DNA from: an uncultured bacterium
GTDB taxonomy: Bacteria > Cyanobacteriota > Vampirovibrionia > Gastranaerophilales > Gastranaerophilaceae
Assembly: GCA_937894665.1 (NCBI GenBank)
Contig: CALAWF010000147.1
Location: 1-17,695, forward strand
DNA length: 17,695 nt
Reading direction: 5' to 3'
This document shows positions 15,148 through 17,695 of this stretch, one piece after another (the first letter of the stretch is position 1; every line of letters begins with the position of its first letter). The notes under the pieces are model-generated. The model did not search any database. It was not told the origin of the DNA and saw only the letters and a list, made by a program, of their open reading frames with translations. The translations under genes and the position numbers were made by a program.

Positions 15148-16053
15148 TTATTGTTTAATTCCGCATCTTGCATATTTTGATAGGTCTATAAGGTCTGAAA
15201 CTTCGTCCGGGGTGAAATTTTTGCTCCATCTTGTCGGGCAAATATCTATTCCGCCTCGTCTTGTGTATAGAGCAGAAACGAAGAGTTCGTCATCATTGTC
15301 TAACAAGTCGAATAGCCTTTTGTAAATCATTTCGCAGCATTCTTCGTGAAAATGATATTCTGAACGAAATGAGCAAAGATATTTAATTAAACTATTTTCT
15401 TTTATATGGATTTTAGAGTTGTAATAAATGAATACATCTCCAAAATCCGGTTGGTGGGTTACTCTACAATTCGAACGGAGTGAATCGAACATTATTCTAT
15501 ATTCTGATTTCTCGCTATTTGCTTTTATTTCAAGTAATTCTGGTGATTCTTTGAAATGGTCTATTTTTAAAGAATTTTCATCAACAAAGTCTAATATATT
15601 TCTAAATTGTTTATATATTTCAATTCTTTTAGTGTCGTTATTTAGAAATTTTACTTGGACTTTTGTTTTAAGTTTTTCTGACAAGTCTTTTTCAATTTTT
15701 TCTTTGCAAATATTTAAGCATTCTGAAATATTGTTGCCTAGTCTTGTCATGTTGTAGGAATTTAAGTATAACTTAAGTGATTTAGATTCTACAATAAATT
15801 CACTTGTGCAATTGTATTTAATTTTTAGTAATCTTGTTACGGGTAATCCGTTTTTTGTCAATGCGGAAAATTCGTAAGCGTGCCAAATATCCCAACCTTC
15901 AAATGGCAAGTTGTTGTTATCAATATTGTAATGCTTTCTATTATCAATTCTCGGAACCGCAACAAGTAAATCCGGATTGTACTTTTCGCACATTTCAACT
16001 CTTTTCCCCAGGTGGGTTGATGCAATTTCCTCTGTTCTATCTTTTTCAATCAT
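15148..16053 (-). CDS. queF: preQ0 reductase QueF, long two-T-fold type
   Basis: NADPH-dependent 7-cyano-7-deazaguanine (preQ0) reductase making preQ1 for queuosine tRNA modification. The preferred start is ATG 16053 (301 aa): SD AAGGAG (16063-16068) is 9 nt upstream, whereas the in-frame GTG at 16080 lies inside surE and has no SD. Motifs match the E. coli type: PRIDNRKHY, EGWDIWHAYEFSALTKNGLP, VESKSLKLYLNS (QueF box, E89), RSNCRVTHQPDFGDV (catalytic C196, D203), SFRSEYHFHEECCE and YTRRGGIDICP. It is somewhat longer than E. coli QueF (about 282 aa). The SD overlaps the surE stop codon, so the pair is one operon. The neighbouring T-fold enzyme FolE2 supplies the upstream precursor; QueC, QueD and QueE are not in the window. 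Confidence 0.95.
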   Translation of the reverse strand: MIEKDRTEEIASTHLGKRVEMCEKYNPDLLVAVPRIDNRKHYNIDNNNLPFEGWDIWHAYEFSALTKNGLPVTRLLKIKYNCTSEFIVESKSLKLYLNSYNMTRLGNNISECLNICKEKIEKDLSEKLKTKVQVKFLNNDTKRIEIYKQFRNILDFVDENSLKIDHFKESPELLEIKANSEKSEYRIMFDSLRSNCRVTHQPDFGDVFIYYNSKIHIKENSLIKYLCSFRSEYHFHEECCEMIYKRLFDLLDNDDELFVSALYTRRGGIDICPTRWSKNFTPDEVSDLIDLSKYARCGIKQ

Positions 16054-16066
16054 TGTGTTAATCTCC

Positions 16067-16861
16067 TTAATACCAATCACAGCTGCCGGAACCGCATAAA
16101 ATTTTGTCTAAATCTGAAATAGTTTCAGTTTTAGTCATTTCATAAGTTACCGGAGTAATTGAAATTTTGTTGTTTCTTATTGCAGCAATGTCTGTTGGAG
16201 CATCTACAGGTTCATTTTTTAGTTCTCCTGCTAACCAATAATAAACTTTTCCTCTTGGGTCAATACGTTTTTCATAGGCATTTGTAAAAAGTTTCCCTCC
16301 AAGTTCTGTAATTGCAACTCCTGCAATATCTTCGGCAGGTAAACAAGGTATATTTACATTTAAAATACTCTTTTTAGGAAACTGAAATTCTGTGATTTTT
16401 TCTAAAAGGGAGTTTGTAAATTGTGCTGCAAATCTAAAGTCTTCGTAATCAGAGTGCATACTTGCAAGTGATACGGCAATACTTGGAATTCCTAACATTG
16501 CTCCTTCCATTGCACAGCTTACTGTTCCTGAGTAAAGAATTTCAACCCCTAAATTCGGACCATGGTTGATTCCTGAAATTACAAAGTCGGGTTGTTCTTC
16601 TTTGGATAAAATTGCGTTAACACCTATTTTGATGCAATCCCCCGGAGTTCCTGTTGTTACCCAAGTTCTTTTTGCTCCGGTATTTGTTTCTTCAATTTCT
16701 TCTACTCTTAATGGGGTATGAAATGTTAGAGAATGTCCTGCGGCACTTCTTTCTCTATCCGGTGCTATCACATAGACATTATGATTTTTGGAAAGTTCTT
16801 CTGTTAGAACTCTAATTCCGTTTGCGGCTATGCCATCATCGTTTGAGATTAATATATTCAT
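16067..16861 (-). CDS. surE: 5'/3'-nucleotidase SurE
   Basis: Divalent-metal-dependent phosphatase of 264 aa acting on 5'- and 3'-nucleoside monophosphates and short polyphosphate. The active-site set is present: NDDG (D8, D9), APDRERSAAGHS with S39 and S44, TGTPGDCIKIG (70-80), and SGINHGPNLG with N99, followed by YSGTVSCAMEGAMLGIPSIAVS. The C-terminus ends in CGSGSCDWY, an unusual Cys/Gly tail. SD AGGAG is 11 nt from the ATG. It is the first gene of surE-queF; queF begins 13 nt after its stop and uses an SD that overlaps it. Together they remove phosphate from nucleotides and feed 7-deazaguanine metabolism. Confidence 0.96.
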   Translation of the reverse strand: MNILISNDDGIAANGIRVLTEELSKNHNVYVIAPDRERSAAGHSLTFHTPLRVEEIEETNTGAKRTWVTTGTPGDCIKIGVNAILSKEEQPDFVISGINHGPNLGVEILYSGTVSCAMEGAMLGIPSIAVSLASMHSDYEDFRFAAQFTNSLLEKITEFQFPKKSILNVNIPCLPAEDIAGVAITELGGKLFTNAYEKRIDPRGKVYYWLAGELKNEPVDAPTDIAAIRNNKISITPVTYEMTKTETISDLDKILCGSGSCDWY

Positions 16862-16885
16862 AAAATAATTTTCTCCTGAAATTCT

Positions 16886-16914
16886 ATTATAACTATACTT
16901 TTAGTATAAATCAC
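16886..16914 (-). promoter_or_regulatory. surE promoter with spacer palindrome (candidate operator)
   Basis: On the minus strand: -10 TATAAT (16886-16891), 17-nt spacer, weak -35 GTGATT (16909-16914). A perfect inverted repeat TATACT-N3-AGTATA (16894-16908) fills the spacer, as at the ade promoter (TATCCT-N4-AGGATA). Confidence 0.5.
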
Positions 16915-16945
16915 ATAACCCGATTTATCATAGTATTAAGATATG

Positions 16946-17008
16946 TAACAAGATTGATTTTTTATTCAATAATTATGGCAATTTTATATACTTAAAATAC
17001 TTTATATA
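16946..17008 (+). promoter_or_regulatory. Promoter-like composite element, copy 1
   Basis: Three blocks also found at 17487-17539: TAACAAGATT (16946-16955), GGCAATT (16977-16983) and AAAATACTTTATATA (16994-17008). The last two are separated by exactly 10 nt in both copies. It lies just upstream of a structured, terminator-ended segment. It does not match a standard sigma-70 pair. Confidence 0.55.
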
Positions 17009-17136
17009 CATGTAAACACGAGGAAGTTGCTTAAATTGAGGAATAACACAAGACTTTTAAGCACACACTTCACACTTCACTATTACGAGGAATTGTAAAA
17101 AGATTCCAAGAGCTTCTTTCTGAGGCTCTTTTTTTT
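17009..17136 (+). ncRNA. Candidate small RNA with terminator (Yfr1-like core)
   Basis: This occupies the only gene-free stretch over 300 nt (16862-17208). Hairpin 1 is TGCTTAAA / TTTAAGCA (17028-17035 and 17056-17063, 20-nt loop). A probably single-stranded linker follows, with a 7-nt tandem repeat CACACTTCACACTTCAC (17064-17080). Hairpin 2 is GGAAT / ATTCC (17089-17093 and 17103-17107). A strong terminator closes the segment. GAGGAA occurs three times (17020, 17038, 17087). No convincing ORF ends at this terminator, and the next gene has its own -10, so an independent RNA of roughly 120 nt is likely. The linker matches 9 of 11 positions of the cyanobacterial Yfr1 core as recalled (ACUCCUCACAC); homology is speculative. 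Confidence 0.5.
17108..17136 (+). terminator. Strong Rho-independent terminator of the candidate sRNA
   Basis: A 9-bp stem AAGAGCTTC / GAGGCTCTT (17108-17116 and 17122-17130, one T-G wobble) with loop TTTCT, followed by six more T (17131-17136). Confidence 0.88.
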
Positions 17137-17177
17137 ATGTGAATTTTTTATAAGGGGTTAATTTTTATATAAACATA

Positions 17178-17186
17178 TGGTATAAT
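17178..17186 (+). promoter_or_regulatory. Extended -10 upstream of the 81-aa ORF
   Basis: TGG-TATAAT at 17178-17186, 22 nt before the 17209 ATG. No clear -35 is seen. It suggests the 17209 gene is transcribed separately from the candidate sRNA. Confidence 0.5.
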
Positions 17187-17208
17187 AAAAGTATGGATAT
17201 TAGGAAAT

Positions 17209-17454
17209 ATGGTTAACTTTTACACTGCTGAAAAAATGACTTATCCATTGGCGATGAATTATAGTAATACTGGAAAATCTCAAGGTGTTGCATTATATAG
17301 ATTTGCTAATCCGGAAAATGTTAATCCGACATCTACTCAAGATGGATTTTCCCAAAATTTTGCACATGCTGTTTATGGAGATGGTCCGTATAGTCTTTCA
17401 TGTCCAAATCGTACATCTGATATTCTTGGGCAAAATCTGGATGCCCTTGCGTAG
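17209..17454 (+). CDS. Small hypothetical protein with GFSQNF hexapeptide
   Basis: Protein of 81 aa, not recognised. It has no signal peptide or membrane segment and is rich in Asn, Ser, Tyr and Gly, probably disordered (QGVALYRFANPENVNPTSTQ). It contains GFSQNF (46-51), identical to residues 8-13 of the 102-aa protein at 7335-7643; the two are otherwise not obviously similar. AGGA lies only 3 nt before the ATG, a poor SD position, so the start is uncertain; ATG at codon 10 or 16 is possible. The upstream extended -10 (TGG-TATAAT) favours a real gene. No terminator is evident after the stop. Moderate confidence that it is translated. Confidence 0.5.
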   Translation: MVNFYTAEKMTYPLAMNYSNTGKSQGVALYRFANPENVNPTSTQDGFSQNFAHAVYGDGPYSLSCPNRTSDILGQNLDALA

Positions 17455-17486
17455 CAACTGTTTTTATTTTATATGTTAAGTTCTGT

Positions 17487-17539
17487 TAACAAGATTTAAT
17501 CAAAAAAGGCAATTCTCGAAAGAAAAAATACTTTATATA
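17487..17539 (+). promoter_or_regulatory. Promoter-like composite element, copy 2
   Basis: Second copy of the three-block element: TAACAAGATT (17487-17496), GGCAATT (17508-17514) and AAAATACTTTATATA (17525-17539). The GGCAATT to AT-rich block spacing is the same 10 nt as in copy 1. The first block is 10 nt closer to the second than in copy 1. It lies upstream of the partial gene at 17570. Confidence 0.55.
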
Positions 17540-17569
17540 AGAGTATATAGGAATGAGGATAATCGGTAA

Positions 17570-17695
17570 ATGAAAGAACAAGAATTAAACACTTTAATGT
17601 CAGTAGTATCAGATCCAATTGAAAATGTTTATAAAATTGAATCCTATAAAGACTTAGCAGAAATTCAAAGAATTATCAGAATTTTTGGTATTTCA
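17570..17695 (+). CDS. Partial CDS running off the window, unknown
   Basis: An open frame of 42 codons reaches the window end, beginning MKEQELNTLMSVVSDPIENV and continuing YKIESYKDLAEIQRIIRIFG. The start is supported by GAGGA (17555-17559), 10 nt before the ATG. The fragment is charged and probably helical, with no recognisable domain. It lies downstream of the second copy of the composite promoter element, which ends 30 nt before the ATG. The product cannot be assigned from this fragment. Confidence 0.6.
   Translation, partial: MKEQELNTLMSVVSDPIENVYKIESYKDLAEIQRIIRIFGIS

Noticed and set aside
16054..16080. Upstream GTG start for queF (310 aa)
   Set aside because: It lies inside surE without an SD; the ATG at 16053 has AAGGAG 9 nt upstream.
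16977..17008. Sigma-54 promoter based on TGGCA at 16976
   Set aside because: No GC (TTGCA-like) dinucleotide lies 10 nt after the GG, so the -12 element is missing.
17027..17098. Possible short leader peptide (TTG start at 17027 or 17036, ending in HYYEEL) before the terminator, as in an attenuator
   Set aside because: TTG start only, no codon run typical of attenuation, and the downstream gene has its own extended -10; a small RNA is the simpler reading, though a leader peptide is not fully excluded.
17285..17479. 64-aa frame overlapping the 81-aa ORF at 17209
   Set aside because: It is an out-of-frame overlap with no SD and less plausible composition; the 17209 frame is favoured by the upstream extended -10.
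1..17695. CRISPR arrays, tRNA/rRNA genes, insertion sequences, phage or defence genes
   Set aside because: No direct-repeat arrays, cloverleaf-like segments, transposase or integrase motifs, or terminal inverted repeats were recognised by eye.

Overview
The window is AT-rich and densely packed with bacterial genes, most of them in short one- to three-gene units. No mobile element, tRNA, rRNA or CRISPR array was seen. Low GC, a secreted glycosidase, SpoIID/LytB and lytic-transglycosylase wall enzymes without sporulation genes, a complement of FolE2, QueF, MazG, SurE and adenine deaminase, and several small unrecognised proteins together suggest an uncultured gut bacterium, possibly Candidatus Gastranaerophilales (Vampirovibrionia/Melainabacteria, the non-photosynthetic sister group of Cyanobacteria). 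That placement is an inference from gene style, not a proven assignment.

Left part (1-5849, all minus strand). This is an envelope block. A membrane-anchored LysM protein and a secreted GH13 alpha-amylase-like enzyme share a strong promoter. Next is the nucleoid protein HU with its own extended -10 promoter and terminator. Then come a SpoIID/LytB-type protein with a shortened C-terminal half and a membrane-anchored Slt-type lytic transglycosylase.

Middle (5967-10160, plus strand). An MscS channel overlaps rlmH (23S rRNA methyltransferase). A 102-aa unknown protein follows. After it, an M49-like zinc metallopeptidase is directly followed by a two-TM protein that starts with TTG. From 10162 to 12265 (minus) lie a cysteine phosphatase of the DSP/PTP type and a tight mazG-folE2 pair. 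A divergent plus-strand module (12362-13290) encodes two small helical proteins of unknown function.

Right part (13353-16861, minus). Adenine deaminase (ade) and a surE-queF operon lie here. With mazG and folE2 they make this a purine/nucleotide neighbourhood: SurE removes phosphate from nucleotides, MazG hydrolyses NTPs, Ade makes hypoxanthine, FolE2 opens GTP toward folate and 7-deazaguanine, and QueF makes preQ1 for queuosine.

The last 0.8 kb is the most unusual stretch. The 347-bp gap after surE holds a promoter-like block and a structured, terminator-ended segment that looks like an unannotated small RNA. The same multi-part promoter block (TAACAAGATT, GGCAATT and AAAATACTTTATATA, the last two with identical spacing) recurs about 530 bp downstream, in front of a partial gene running off the window. 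Other points of interest are near-identical palindromes filling the promoter spacers of ade and surE, a set of genes that look leaderless, and a short F-x-G motif shared by otherwise unrelated proteins.
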